Part shown: piece by piece, positions 50,835-60,526 of the stretch | How the letters are laid out: every line of letters begins with the position of its first letter | How positions within the stretch are numbered: position 1 is the stretch's first letter | NCBI GenBank assembly: GCA_017962845.1 | Contig: JAGCUN010000030.1 | Location: 62,001 to 126,000 of the forward strand | DNA length: 64,000 nucleotides | Reading direction: 5' to 3' | Origin: Bacteroidales bacterium | GTDB lineage: Bacteria; Bacteroidota; Bacteroidia; Bacteroidales; WCHB1-69 | The notes under the pieces: generated by a model | What the model was told of the DNA's origin: nothing | The model's input: only the letters and a program-made list of their open reading frames with translations | Database searches by the model: none | Program-made: the position numbers and the translations under genes

Positions 50835-51772
50835 AGCTGTGCCATCATCGCTTTCAACAACTCCACATTCTGCTTCACCACCTTTTCCGACTCATAGAAC
50901 CGGATGGAATCCTCTTGGTCGAGTTCCAGCTCGATGACACGCTCCACACCGCCAGCACCCAGCACAGTCGGCACACCGATGAAGATGTCATTCAGTCCGT
51001 ATTCACCTGTCAGATAAGAACATACCGGAAACACACGTTTCTGGTCGCACACGATGGCCTCTATCATCTCGCAGATGGCTGCTCCGGCGGCGTGCCAGGC
51101 CGAAGTGCCCAGCAGGTTGATGAGTTCGTCGCCGCCCATACGGGTACGGTCAATCACCTCGTCGATTTCGGCCTTCTCCATCCACTGCCGCAGCGGAATA
51201 CCACCGATAGTAGTGTAACGCGGCATCGGCACCATGGTGTTTCCGTGTCCGCCCAAAATCAGTGCGTGAATATCCTTGGTGGAAACATGTAATTTCTCAG
51301 ATATGAAGGACTTATAACGGGCAATATCCAACAATCCTGACATGCCCATCACCCGATTTTTAGGAAATTTTGAAACGAGATGGGCACAATAGCAGAGCAC
51401 ATCCAGCGGGTTGGAAACCATCAGGATGATGGCTTCAGGCGAGTACTGGGCCACCTGCGACACCACACTTTTCACGATGGCTGCATTGGTGCGGATGAGG
51501 TCGTTGCGTGTCATGCCGGGCTTACGCGACATGCCCGAGGTAACCACCACAATGTCGGAATGAGCCGTCACGGTATAGTCGTCGGTGACGCCCACCACGT
51601 TGGTGTCGAACCGCTGGATGGCGGCGGCCTGCCGCATGTCCAACGCACGTCCTTCCGCGATTCCCGGCTTGATATCCAGCAACACGATTTCATTCACCAG
51701 CCCTTTCTGGGCCAAACAATAGGCGCATGAGGTACCGACCGCGCCCACACCGATAATAGAGACCTTGCTCAT
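50831..51772 (-). CDS. mdh: Malate dehydrogenase (LDH-like type)
   Basis: 313 residues. NAD motif IIGVGAVGTSCAYCLA, substrate loop SGMSRKPGMTRNDLI (Arg at the position that selects malate where lactate dehydrogenases have Gln), SNPLDVLCY, and the catalytic GGHGNTMVP. So malate rather than lactate is the likely substrate. Start at the ATG 51772 (MSKVSIIG); a -7 box TATCTTTG lies at 51797-51804. Confidence 0.88.
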   Translation of the reverse strand: MSKVSIIGVGAVGTSCAYCLAQKGLVNEIVLLDIKPGIAEGRALDMRQAAAIQRFDTNVVGVTDDYTVTAHSDIVVVTSGMSRKPGMTRNDLIRTNAAIVKSVVSQVAQYSPEAIILMVSNPLDVLCYCAHLVSKFPKNRVMGMSGLLDIARYKSFISEKLHVSTKDIHALILGGHGNTMVPMPRYTTIGGIPLRQWMEKAEIDEVIDRTRMGGDELINLLGTSAWHAAGAAICEMIEAIVCDQKRVFPVCSYLTGEYGLNDIFIGVPTVLGAGGVERVIELELDQEDSIRFYESEKVVKQNVELLKAMMAQL

Positions 51773-51884
51773 AATGATTCTTTTAAAAATCGGCTGCAAA
51801 GATACGATTTTTTAAGCTACAGCATCATCCGACAAAAAAATGAAAAAAATTGTCAGGGAGGCATGATTTTAAAAAAATTTAACG

Positions 51885-51892
51885 TACCTTTG
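51885..51892 (+). promoter_or_regulatory. -7 promoter box for recA
   Basis: TACCTTTG followed by CACAC, 35 bp before the recA ATG. No SOS-box-like palindrome is evident. Confidence 0.6.
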
Positions 51893-51927
51893 CACACTTT
51901 TTATTCACCCTCTAAAACATCAAAACT

Positions 51928-52929
51928 ATGGAAAAAGAAAATGTAAATGCAGAAAAACTCAAAGTGCTCAATTCCACGCTGGAAAAACTTGAAAAGTCAT
52001 TCGGGAAAGGGGCCATCATGCGCCTCGGCGACTCCGCCATCGAGAATGTAGAAGTCATCTCCACGGGTTCTATTGCGCTGGATGCCGCATTGGGCGTCGG
52101 CGGCTACCCGAAAGGAAGAATCATCGAGATCTTCGGTCCCGAATCCTCCGGTAAGACCACCTTGGCCATCCACGCCATCGCAGAAGCCCAGAAGATGGGA
52201 GGCATCGCCGCCTTCATCGATGCTGAACACGCCTTCGACCGCTTCTATGCCGAGAAGCTGGGCGTGAACACCGCCGACCTGCTCATCGCACAGCCCGACA
52301 ACGGCGAACAAGCCCTCGAGATTGCCGACAACCTCATCCGCTCCGGCGCCATCGACATCCTCGTGGTGGACTCTGTGGCCGCCCTCACCCCCAAAAGCGA
52401 AATCGAAGGCGACATGGGCGACTCGAAGATGGGTCTCCAGGCCCGACTGATGTCGCAGGCCATGCGCAAACTCACCGCTACCATCAGCAAGACCAAGTGC
52501 TGCTGCATCTTCATCAACCAGCTGCGTGAAAAAATCGGTGTGATGTTCGGCAACCCCGAGACGACCACCGGTGGTAACGCTCTCAAGTTCTACGCTTCTG
52601 TGCGCCTCGACATCCGCCGCCAGTCGCAGATCAAAGATGGCGATGTGGCCTCCGGTAACCATGTGAAAGTCAAGGTGGTGAAGAATAAGGTGGCTCCGCC
52701 GTTCCGCACCGCTGAGTTCGACATCATGTTCGGTGAGGGCATCTCCCGCATCGGCGAGCTCATCGACATCGCCGTCGAAAAGAATATCATTAAGAAGTCG
52801 GGATCCTGGTTCTCGTACAACGACAGCAAGATCGGACAGGGCCGCGACACTGTGAAACAAGTATTAGCCGACAATCCGGAGCTGGCCGACGAAATTGAGG
52901 CTCAGGTCCGCGAAAGCCTGAAAGCATGA
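51928..52929 (+). CDS. recA: Recombinase RecA
   Basis: 333 residues; strand exchange and SOS co-protease. Walker [10 protein letters not shown] near residue 70, [25 protein letters not shown] (Walker B), [10 protein letters not shown], and loop 2 [19 protein letters not shown]. The C-terminal tail is short. Overlaps the next gene in an ATGA junction. Confidence 0.97.
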   Translation: MEKENVNAEKLKVLNSTLEKLEKSFGKGAIMRLGDSAIENVEVISTGSIALDAALGVGGYPKGRIIEIFGPESSGKTTLAIHAIAEAQKMGGIAAFIDAEHAFDRFYAEKLGVNTADLLIAQPDNGEQALEIADNLIRSGAIDILVVDSVAALTPKSEIEGDMGDSKMGLQARLMSQAMRKLTATISKTKCCCIFINQLREKIGVMFGNPETTTGGNALKFYASVRLDIRRQSQIKDGDVASGNHVKVKVVKNKVAPPFRTAEFDIMFGEGISRIGELIDIAVEKNIIKKSGSWFSYNDSKIGQGRDTVKQVLADNPELADEIEAQVRESLKA

Positions 52930-53966
52930 AAAAACTGATCATCCTCATGGCAGCGGTCGCCATCGGCTGCTGCCTTTTTTCCTGTAAAAAAGGGAAAGAT
53001 AGCGACGGAGAAAAGACCACCGTCGATTCACTCGCTTATTTCACCGAACAGATCAAAGCGCACCCCAAAGATGCCGTGTGGTATTACAAACGCGCCAAGT
53101 TCCAGTTCGAGCACAACTTCGTGCAGGAAGCCTACGGCGACATCCTCAAGTGCGTCAAACTCGACAATGCCAAGGCGGATTACTATGTGCTGTTTGCCGA
53201 CATCGACTATGCCCGCCAGGATTTTGACGGCTCGGAGGAGCACCTGCAAAAGGCTTTGCAGCTCGACCCCGACAACAACGAGGTACGCCTGAAGCTGGCG
53301 GAACTGTTCTACTATCGTGCCAGAGGCATTCCGGCATTGTACGATGAAGCATTAAAGCTTCTTGAAGAGGCTCGCACTAAGCAGCCACACAATCCAAAGG
53401 CCTACCTCATCGAGGCCATGTGCTACAAGGAGAAAGGCGACACCACCCAGTACCTGCACCGTCTGCAGATGGTCATCGACCAGGATCCGGAAGAGGTGAA
53501 AGCCCACTTGGAATTGGGCTATTTCTACCAGAAACACCTTGACCCGCTGGGGATTGACCACTACCAGAATGCCCTCCGCGTGGATCCCGCCAATGCAGAA
53601 ATCAACTACAACCTTGGTCTTTTCTACCGCGACCTCGGTCGCAGCGAAGAGGCCAAAGAACAGTTCCAGCATCTGGTGTCCATCCTCCACTCCGGAGAGT
53701 ATGTCGCCAACGCCTACTACCAGCTCGGCTACTTCGCCATGCAGGAAGAGAACAACAAAGAGGCCGTTGAAATGTTCACGAAAGCCATTGAGACCGACCC
53801 GCAGTTTGTGGACGCTTACGCCGCACGGGGCGAATCCTACGAAAACCTCGCCCAGTTCGACCAGGCCCGCGCCGACTATAATCGCGCCCTGCAGCTGGTG
53901 GACAATTTCGAGCCCGCCATACAAGGCTTGAATTCCATCGACAAAAAGCTGAAGACGGGGAAATAG
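52926..53966 (+). CDS. TPR-repeat lipoprotein
   Basis: 346 residues. Lipoprotein signal [20 protein letters not shown]; then at least seven tetratricopeptide repeats ([80 protein letters not shown]). A periplasmic protein-protein interaction scaffold of unknown partner. Translationally coupled to recA by the ATGA overlap, which is probably incidental. Confidence 0.85.
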   Translation: MKKLIILMAAVAIGCCLFSCKKGKDSDGEKTTVDSLAYFTEQIKAHPKDAVWYYKRAKFQFEHNFVQEAYGDILKCVKLDNAKADYYVLFADIDYARQDFDGSEEHLQKALQLDPDNNEVRLKLAELFYYRARGIPALYDEALKLLEEARTKQPHNPKAYLIEAMCYKEKGDTTQYLHRLQMVIDQDPEEVKAHLELGYFYQKHLDPLGIDHYQNALRVDPANAEINYNLGLFYRDLGRSEEAKEQFQHLVSILHSGEYVANAYYQLGYFAMQEENNKEAVEMFTKAIETDPQFVDAYAARGESYENLAQFDQARADYNRALQLVDNFEPAIQGLNSIDKKLKTGK

Positions 53967-54056
53967 TTTTTTTTGGGGGGGATTAGTGCTGTTTCGACAA
54001 CACACATCAATTATTTGTGACTGTTCAGTAATAAGGTAAGTGATTATCCTACCTTT

Positions 54057-54250
54057 GCGTGCCAAAGGCACGCCATCCCAGTAACTCCACACAAACGAAC
54101 ATAGTGAGTGCAGTGTGGAGTGGGCAACAGCGCTGGTAATCAGCGTGCCTTCCGCACGCCTTTACCATTGCGCGTCCCCACCCCAGACTGCGGCCTAAAG
54201 GCCTTGTCAGGGGCTACTGGAATTTCGTGCCTTTGGCACGATTGCCTGCT
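54057..54250. repeat. Two inverted copies of the CCCCAGAC palindromic unit
   Basis: Unit A: GCGTGCCaaaGGCACGC (54057-54073), CAGTAACTCCACAC, inner segment, GTGTGGAGTGGG (to 54124). Unit B in the other direction: CCACCCCAGACTGC, inner GGCCtaaaGGCC, GTCAGGGGCTACTGG, tip CGTGCCtttGGCACG (to ~54241). Also GCGTGCcttccGCACGC between them. They fill much of the 413-bp gap 53967-54379, where I see no gene. Confidence 0.75.
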
Positions 54251-54379
54251 ATTCATTCCCTTTTTAATAAAATATAAAATTGATTATTAAAAAATTATAA
54301 ATCAGAGCGTTGGCGAAAAGTGAGTAATTTAGAAGTCACCGAAAGACCATTCGATAATAATAATATTGCTCCACACCCC

Positions 54380-55129
54380 TTACCAAAGATACTTCACCTC
54401 TTTCATACCGCAACACCACCGCTGCCCTCCCCTGCCCTCCAGCAGAAGGCGCCCGTATTCGTCAACGCCCACTATTTGCGCTTCCACCGCATCGCCACCG
54501 ATTTCGTAGCGGCTCCACTCGTTCATGCGACAGAGCGAGCTGAGATAGTCGGCATTGAGTGCCTCCCAACCATCAGGTTGCAAACGGCTGTAGGTGTTTT
54601 GAAGCTGCGCATGAAGCCGTGCCGCCACCTCCTCCACCGAATAATCACTGCCCGTCAGCAGCGCCAGCGATGTGGGATTGGGAATCCATTCTGGAAACTC
54701 TTTTTCATTGACATTCAGCCCAATACCAGCGATGGTAGAAGACAGAGTGTCGCCAGATACCGAATGCTCTATCAGAATGCCTGCTATCTTTTTGTCACCC
54801 ACATAGATATCGTTGGGCCATTTCACCATCACATCCTTTACATAAAAAGAAAGACACTCTTTGACCGCCAAGGCGAAATACTCATTGAAGACAAACTGCC
54901 GGGAAGCGGGCAGCGGCGGACGGAAATAGATGGAAGCGAGCAGGTTGAGTTGGGGCGCACTGTGCCAACGGTTGGTGCCTTGACCTCGACCAGCAGTCTG
55001 ATAGTCGGCCATCAGCATGTAAAATTCTGGTAATTCATTATTATCCAAAACATTACCACGAATCCATTTTTCCAAATCGCGGTTGGTGGATTGCGTCTCT
55101 TTGACCCGATGTATGCTCATAATATTCAT
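54380..55129 (-). CDS. birA: Biotin--[acetyl-CoA-carboxylase] ligase
   Basis: Attaches biotin to carboxylase BCCP domains. 249 residues, without the DNA-binding N-terminal domain of repressor-type BirA. STNRDLEKW, ADYQTAGRGQGTNRWHS (biotinyl-AMP loop), KWPNDIYVGDKKIAGILIE, and GIGLNVN are class motifs. ATGs at 55129 and 55120 are both possible starts; a TAATTTTG box at 55135-55142 on the minus strand is so close to 55129 that 55120 is more likely. Confidence 0.92.
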   Translation of the reverse strand: MNIMSIHRVKETQSTNRDLEKWIRGNVLDNNELPEFYMLMADYQTAGRGQGTNRWHSAPQLNLLASIYFRPPLPASRQFVFNEYFALAVKECLSFYVKDVMVKWPNDIYVGDKKIAGILIEHSVSGDTLSSTIAGIGLNVNEKEFPEWIPNPTSLALLTGSDYSVEEVAARLHAQLQNTYSRLQPDGWEALNADYLSSLCRMNEWSRYEIGGDAVEAQIVGVDEYGRLLLEGRGGQRWCCGMKEVKYLW

Positions 55130-55198
55130 ATCTGCAAAATTATAAAAAATAGTCCAAACAAATCCCTATTCAAACAACAATCTTTCACAATAAATTCG

Positions 55199-55206
55199 TA
55201 TCTTTG
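55199..55206 (+). promoter_or_regulatory. -7 promoter box for the DUF4197-pfp-GH57 unit
   Basis: TATCTTTG followed by CCGCC, 17 bp before the ATG at 55224. Confidence 0.6.
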
Positions 55207-55223
55207 CCGCCAAATTTTGTAGA

Positions 55224-55928
55224 ATGAAAAAAATTATCTTTTCTCTCTTGGTCCTGATGGCCGCCTTGGCATGGTCGTGCAAGGACGATTCCGGCGACTA
55301 TATTGAACAGATGTACACCGATGCGATGCTCAGCAAAGGAGCAAAAGCCTGTATGACAGTGTCAAAGGACACCGCAGCGGCACACCTTTGTGTTCCCGAA
55401 GGCATGAGCGCCTACGCCATCAGCTTCCCCAACAGCGGTCAATACCGTGCCGTTCGCGACACCCTTGCCGCACTGGGACAGAGCGAGCTGCTTGACACGC
55501 TTTACAGCCGCATCACCCGCTCGTGCGAACTGATGGGCGACAATGCGACCACCATCTTCAATACGGCCATCGAAGCTGTTGTTTTCGACAACCCGTCGGA
55601 TCTGGTCTATGGGCCGCAGGACACTATCACCCACTACCTTAAACTCTACAAGGGCAACGAGATACAGAGCGGTGTGGCCAGCGCACTCGGCACGCATTTT
55701 GGCACCACCGGCGCGACCTCTACGTGGAATGAAATCATCGCCCTTTACAACGCCAACAGCACGACGACCCTCACCATCGACCTCAACGGTTTTGTGGCCT
55801 CCCGTTTTTTGGAGGCTTTCTATACGGAGATGGCCGCCGAGGAGCTGCTGATTCGCACCGATGCCTCGCACCGCGTGACTGAAAATCTGAAGAAAATATT
55901 TGGCGAAATCGGAGAAAGCAAAAAGTAA
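55224..55928 (+). CDS. DUF4197-like lipoprotein
   Basis: 234 residues; signal peptide and lipobox ending WSC (Cys19). The body has helical segments in the DUF4197 pattern (GQYRAVRDTLAALGQSELLD, IFNTAIEAVVFDNPSDLVYG, DTITHYLKLYKG, KKIFGEIGESKK). Function unknown. It is the first gene of a unit with pfp (36 bp downstream) and the GH57 gene. Confidence 0.75.
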   Translation: MKKIIFSLLVLMAALAWSCKDDSGDYIEQMYTDAMLSKGAKACMTVSKDTAAAHLCVPEGMSAYAISFPNSGQYRAVRDTLAALGQSELLDTLYSRITRSCELMGDNATTIFNTAIEAVVFDNPSDLVYGPQDTITHYLKLYKGNEIQSGVASALGTHFGTTGATSTWNEIIALYNANSTTTLTIDLNGFVASRFLEAFYTEMAAEELLIRTDASHRVTENLKKIFGEIGESKK

Positions 55929-55964
55929 CCTTCTGTCAATCATTATCAAACAAAATACTAACCC

Positions 55965-57203
55965 ATGATTCAAGACAAACTTTATGCCGGCAAGACGCTG
56001 GCCATCCTTTCAGGCGGTGGCGACACCCCGGCCATCAACTCCAGTATCGAATGCGTACGCAACCGCGCCTCCATGCTCGGTTTCAAAGTATATGGTATCC
56101 TTCGCGGCTGGAAGGGTCTGCTCGGCGATGGTGACCTTGTGGACCTCACCAACATCCCGTACGACGGCATCTATGGCGGCACCGGCCTGCTGTCGAGCCG
56201 TACCAACCCCTTCCCCAGCAAGAAAAATCCCGAGGATCGCTCACAGCAAATCCTCAGAAACATAGAGAGATACAAGATTGACGTGTTGGTGACCATCGGT
56301 GGTGACGACACCAATGGGGCAGCCAAGAAGATGTATGAGAAGTACGGCATTCCGGTCATCGGTTTCCCGAAAACCATCGACAACGACCTGCGCACCCGCA
56401 CCATCCACCATTATAATGGCGAGGACAACGAAACGGTGCTTTGTCCCGGTTTCGCCTCTGCGGCCATGGCCATCAAGAAACTCACCAGCAAGCTGCACAC
56501 CACCAACGAGTCGCACCAGCGTATTATGGTGTTGGAGGTGATGGGCCGCGATGCAGGCTGGCTTACCGGAACGGCCTCTTTCGGCGGGGCTCAGATCTCG
56601 CTCATCCCTGAGGTGCCCATGACCGCCGAGCGCAAAGATTTCTTCTTTGAGTTTGTGAAAGAACAATATCTCCGCTCCCCCAAGCACTCGCTCATCATCG
56701 CCGTGTCGGAAGGCGTACGCTGGTGGAATGATGAGACCCAGCAGTTGGAGATGGTGTATGCCAGCTCCGACCTCGACGAGTACGGTCACCCGCGTTTCGG
56801 TGGCGTGAGCGGTGTCATCGCATCCGAAATCAACCGCCGTATCGGCATCGAGGCACGCGGACAGATCTCCGGCTACATCCCCCGTTCGGGAAAATGCTAC
56901 GAGTACGACCGCCGGCTCACTTCGACTTTGGCCGACAAGGTCACCGACCTGCTGCTGCGCCAAGACTATGGCAAGATGCCGGTGATGAAAGACATCGTTC
57001 CTTACGATGAACTGGAAGAGTACCACACCACCGCCATCGACATGGGCAACATCGGCAACTTCCCGCTGCCGGAAAGCTACTACGATGTCAACAACTTCCA
57101 ATTCACCGACAAATACAACGACTTCCTCACCAACATCATCGGAAAGCCCTTCCGTATGGAGTTCAACCACATCTTCCCCACCGTTATTCCTGAAGACTTA
57201 TAA
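55965..57203 (+). CDS. pfp: 6-phosphofructokinase, probably pyrophosphate-dependent
   Basis: 412 residues. GGDDT (112-116) carries Asp115, and FPKTIDND (134-141) carries Lys136; these two residues mark PPi-dependent enzymes where ATP enzymes have Gly and Gly. MGRDAGWLTG and PRFGGVSGVIASE (substrate loops) also fit. Would make glycolysis reversible at this step and save ATP. Between the DUF4197 gene and the GH57 gene, 23 bp before the latter. Confidence 0.88.
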   Translation: MIQDKLYAGKTLAILSGGGDTPAINSSIECVRNRASMLGFKVYGILRGWKGLLGDGDLVDLTNIPYDGIYGGTGLLSSRTNPFPSKKNPEDRSQQILRNIERYKIDVLVTIGGDDTNGAAKKMYEKYGIPVIGFPKTIDNDLRTRTIHHYNGEDNETVLCPGFASAAMAIKKLTSKLHTTNESHQRIMVLEVMGRDAGWLTGTASFGGAQISLIPEVPMTAERKDFFFEFVKEQYLRSPKHSLIIAVSEGVRWWNDETQQLEMVYASSDLDEYGHPRFGGVSGVIASEINRRIGIEARGQISGYIPRSGKCYEYDRRLTSTLADKVTDLLLRQDYGKMPVMKDIVPYDELEEYHTTAIDMGNIGNFPLPESYYDVNNFQFTDKYNDFLTNIIGKPFRMEFNHIFPTVIPEDL

Positions 57204-57226
57204 TACGCAACCATAACCATCCTCCC

Positions 57227-58414
57227 ATGCAAAAAATCTGCTTTCATTTTCAGATCAGTCAGCCGTTCCGCTTGCGGACCTACCGATTTTTCGACATCAA
57301 CGTCCACCATGACTATTTCGACGAGTTCCAGAACAGCTATTTGGTGAACCGTCTGGCCGAGCGTTGCTACCTGCCCGCCAACCGTCTCATCAAGGAACTC
57401 ATCGAGAAATACCCGGGGCAGATTGCCGTAAGCTACAGCATAGCAGGAAGTTCCATCAAGCTTTTCCAAGAGTATTGTCCTGAAGTGATTGAGAGTTTCA
57501 AGGAGTTGATTAGCACGGGCAGTGTGGAAATCACGGGCAGCACCTTCACGCACAGCATTGCCTCGTTGTACAGCAAGAGTGCTTTTGCGGAGCAGGTGCG
57601 GCTGCAGGAGGCGTTGTTGGAGGAGGTTTTCGGGGTGAAGCCCACCACCTTCTGCAACACCGAGATGATCTATTCGGATGAGATTGGGGAATGGCTGTGG
57701 GAGTTGGGTTACCGCACCGTGCTGACGGAGGGTGCCAAGCACATTTTGGCATGGCGTTCACCGGGGTACTTGTATTGCAATCCGTTCCAGACCGACCTGA
57801 AGCTGATGCTCCGCAGTTATGCCTTGTGCGATGATATCACGCTGAGGTTCAATGACAAAGGATGGGATCAGTACCCGCTGACGGCCGACAAGTACTTGGG
57901 ATTCCTGAAGGCGGTGCCGGCCGATGTGCCGCATATCAACTTTGCGTTCGACTACGAGACCATTGGTGAGTATTACACCAAGGAGACGGGCATTTTCGAC
58001 TTTTTCAGGGCTTTGTTCAGCCGCTTTGCGGAGTCGAGTGAGTACCAGATGATTATGCCGAAGTCGGTGGAGAATTCTGACGAAAAATACACCACGGTGA
58101 ACATTCCGTGGGCCATTTCGGGCATGGGAGAGGAGAAGGACACCGAAGAGTGGGTAGGCAACGAGTTGCAGCAGGAGGCATTCGAGCAGCTGTTCAAGTT
58201 GGAGCCGTTGTACATGGAGTCGCGCAACGAGACGGCCAAGCTCAACTGGTTGCGGTTGCAGGCGGCCGACCACTTCAACTTCATGAGTTCCAAGTGGTTG
58301 AGTAAAAATTCTGTAAAGAGAAACTTTGATGTATATCCCTCCCCTTATCAGGCGTTCATCAACTATATGAATGTGTTGAATGATGTGAAAATTCAGCTAA
58401 CTGAGGGGAAATAA
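57227..58414 (+). CDS. Glycoside hydrolase family 57 alpha-amylase-like protein
   Basis: 395 residues, no signal peptide, so cytoplasmic: probably acts on glycogen or maltodextrins. The start MQKICFHFQISQPFRLR, the CNTEMIYSDEIG segment (probable nucleophile Glu), WSPGYLY-like WRSPGYLY and FAFDYETIGEY (probable acid Asp) match GH57. It lies directly after pfp, feeding sugar phosphates to glycolysis. Confidence 0.86.
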   Translation: MQKICFHFQISQPFRLRTYRFFDINVHHDYFDEFQNSYLVNRLAERCYLPANRLIKELIEKYPGQIAVSYSIAGSSIKLFQEYCPEVIESFKELISTGSVEITGSTFTHSIASLYSKSAFAEQVRLQEALLEEVFGVKPTTFCNTEMIYSDEIGEWLWELGYRTVLTEGAKHILAWRSPGYLYCNPFQTDLKLMLRSYALCDDITLRFNDKGWDQYPLTADKYLGFLKAVPADVPHINFAFDYETIGEYYTKETGIFDFFRALFSRFAESSEYQMIMPKSVENSDEKYTTVNIPWAISGMGEEKDTEEWVGNELQQEAFEQLFKLEPLYMESRNETAKLNWLRLQAADHFNFMSSKWLSKNSVKRNFDVYPSPYQAFINYMNVLNDVKIQLTEGK

Positions 58415-58475
58415 AGGAGTTTCATTTTTTTGAAAAAAAATATGAAAAAGGCGTTGCAGATACAAGAAAAAGTTG

Positions 58476-58483
58476 TATTTTTG
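58476..58483 (+). promoter_or_regulatory. -7 promoter box for tRNA-Ala
   Basis: TATTTTTG in the context AAAGTTGTATTTTTGCA, which matches the rpsA and psd promoters; 20 bp before the tRNA. Confidence 0.65.
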
Positions 58484-58503
58484 CAGCCTCAAACGAGAAC
58501 GAT

Positions 58504-58577
58504 GGGGCGTTAGCTCAGTTGGCTAGAGCGTTTGACTGGCAGTCAAGAGGTCGTGAGTTCGATTCTCATACGCTCCA
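58504..58577 (+). tRNA. tRNA-Ala (anticodon GGC)
   Basis: 74 nt cloverleaf. Acceptor GGGGCGT pairs with ACGCTCC (one G-U), discriminator A, CCA not encoded. D arm GCTCAGTTGGCTAGAGC; anticodon stem TTTGA/TCAAG with loop CTGGCAG, anticodon GGC; T arm GTGAG-TTCGATT-CTCAT. It borders the second accessory region. Confidence 0.95.
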
Positions 58578-58588
58578 CTCTCAAAATC

Positions 58589-58622
58589 AAGCACTTGCAA
58601 GTAAACTTGTGAGTGCTTTTTT
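58589..58622 (+). terminator. Terminator after tRNA-Ala
   Basis: AAGCACTTGCAAG, loop, CTTGTGAGTGCTT followed by TTTTTT: a 12-13 bp stem with two non-canonical positions and a U run, starting 11 bp after the tRNA. Confidence 0.85.
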
Positions 58623-58640
58623 GTTGGGGTAGCTAACATT

Positions 58641-59045
58641 TTAACTAACATATTTCTTTTTTAAATGTGTTTGTATCCATTCGCAAACGTCGGGGTCGTA
58701 ATACATTTGGTGACATTTGTATTCTGAATTGCAGGGAAAGTCGTTTTCGAGTCTCCATTTCCTTGATTTCACCTTGCTTCTTACCAGCTCTGGATGACGA
58801 CGACACAATTCGTCTAAGTCGCACCATGCAGATTTCTCTTCAACCACTTCGGAAGAGCTTTGCACACCCAACAAGTCCTGATAAACACAGGTATTGACAA
58901 CCTTGTCCATGCAATAGGTCACACATTGTAAAGCATAGAACAGTCCTTGTTTGTCAGCATCTCCACCTTTCAAATCAATGGCATTCCTGACATTTCCGTA
59001 GAAGTCATACAAATCTTTCAACAAATTATCGTTGCTCGTACTCAT
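58641..59045 (-). CDS. Small protein of unknown function, possible excisionase-like DNA-binding domain
   Basis: 134 residues. The C-terminal third (LDELCRRHPELVRSKVKSRK, WRLENDFPC, DPDVCEWIQTHLKK) resembles the winged-helix 'W...FP...p..V..W' pattern of recombination directionality factors and MerR-like domains; this is suggestive only. It overlaps the end of the serine recombinase gene by 20 bp, so is its partner in one transcript. Confidence 0.55.
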   Translation of the reverse strand: MSTSNDNLLKDLYDFYGNVRNAIDLKGGDADKQGLFYALQCVTYCMDKVVNTCVYQDLLGVQSSSEVVEEKSAWCDLDELCRRHPELVRSKVKSRKWRLENDFPCNSEYKCHQMYYDPDVCEWIQTHLKKKYVS

Positions 59046-59712
59046 ATTTTATTTTTTTATTTTTCTCATTTTGCAGGAAGACTTTCTTTATTTTGAGAAC
59101 TGTCCTCACACAATGTCCTGTCAATGTTGCAGTATCCCTTATTGTTGTCCCCTTCTTCAAGTGCCTGATAACCTCTTTGTATTCTTCTTCCATTGTTTCG
59201 ATTGGTTTACGATAACCCACTTTGCGCCCAACCTTTCCTCCTTCTGCTAAAAACTTCTGTTTACCGCTCTGTAACCGATAATATATTGCCTCTCGTTCAA
59301 TTTCTGCACAAGTCGCCAACACAGCAATCATTATGGTTAAAAACGGGTTTTCTTTTCCATTTTCGTCAAATATGTAGAGGTTCTCCCTTTGAAAGAAAAT
59401 GTTCAAATGGTGTTCCTTGCAAAACTTTACATTTTCAAGCACTTCATCTACTCTTCGCCCAAGTCGTGACAGCTCACTGAGCAAGAGAATATCTATCCTT
59501 TCGGATACACAATAGTCCAATGCTTCACACAGGACAGGACGTTCCACATTCCGTTTGGCACCAGACACACGCTCATCATAGACACGGCAGACCTCCATAT
59601 TGTTTTTCATGGCATACTCTTTGAGGTCTCTCACTTGCCGGTCGGTACTCTGCCGATTGCCTATGCTACTCACACGACTATATATTACTGCTGATTTGCT
59701 CATTGTTTTCAT
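59026..59712 (-). CDS. Serine recombinase (resolvase/invertase type)
   Basis: About 228 residues. VIYSRVSSIGNRQS holds the catalytic Ser (Ser15 from the ATG 59712) with Arg13; YDERVSGAKRNVERPVL, LLLSELSRLGRR and EREAIYYRLQSGKQ (Arg/Glu of the resolvase core) follow, then a basic linker GRKVGYRKP and an HTH with TIRDTATLTGHCVRTVLKI. Small-type site-specific recombinase; it may act on an invertible site or a mobile element. A -7 box at 59728-59735 sets 59712 or 59703 as the likely start. Confidence 0.9.
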   Translation of the reverse strand: MKTMSKSAVIYSRVSSIGNRQSTDRQVRDLKEYAMKNNMEVCRVYDERVSGAKRNVERPVLCEALDYCVSERIDILLLSELSRLGRRVDEVLENVKFCKEHHLNIFFQRENLYIFDENGKENPFLTIMIAVLATCAEIEREAIYYRLQSGKQKFLAEGGKVGRKVGYRKPIETMEEEYKEVIRHLKKGTTIRDTATLTGHCVRTVLKIKKVFLQNEKNKKIKYEYEQR

Positions 59713-60526
59713 TTTAATTTCCGGAGGCAAAAATACAAAAAAAATTCAAAATGGAATACTTTAATTCAAAGAATTAAATATATCACAGATATATCATTAA
59801 ACATTTCAAAAACTGCCATTAAAGTATTACAAAAATAAAGTAGTACATTTTGCTCCATCATTCCCTTTATATTGAAAATAGGCTGTCACTATAAGATAAC
59901 AAAAAAAGGTGCTCTTTTTACTATAGGGCACAATTTTTTTTATCATACGGGAATACAGGGCGAACAAGTCATCCTATTTTCCGCAAACAACGGTTGTTTT
60001 TTATTTTAGGATCCTCTTCCAATCCTTCCATTCAGAATCGTCATGGTGCTGCAAATAGACTGACCATACCCGGTCGAAGGATGGATAGGCTGACAAGTCT
60101 TCATCTGAACAATCCTCCGGAAGCCAGCAGCGCATGATGTCCCCACCATAAATCCCAATGTTTTGATATTGGTTCTTTAATTGTATTAGTTTGAGCCTCA
60201 AAACATTGTTTGTGCTGTTGTTGAAGTCTTTTCGTATCTTTTCAGGCAATCGCAATGATAATTCGTCTCTGTATTCCATCCACCGTTTAAAAGCCAGCTG
60301 CTCCTTGCGAAGGGAATCTTGCTTGCTTTTCCGTGAGAGTTCAATGTTTTCGGGTGGATATTCACAATCTTGCTGCGCATCAATCATTTGCAAATACGCT
60401 GTTTCTATCATTTCCCAAGTAATGTGTTGATGAACTTCCACATTGGGCTTCTCTCCGCATAAACGCTGGAAGGGTACAAGATTGGCTGCCATATATTGCT
60501 TGAGGCATCTTTCCTTGATGTCGCTT

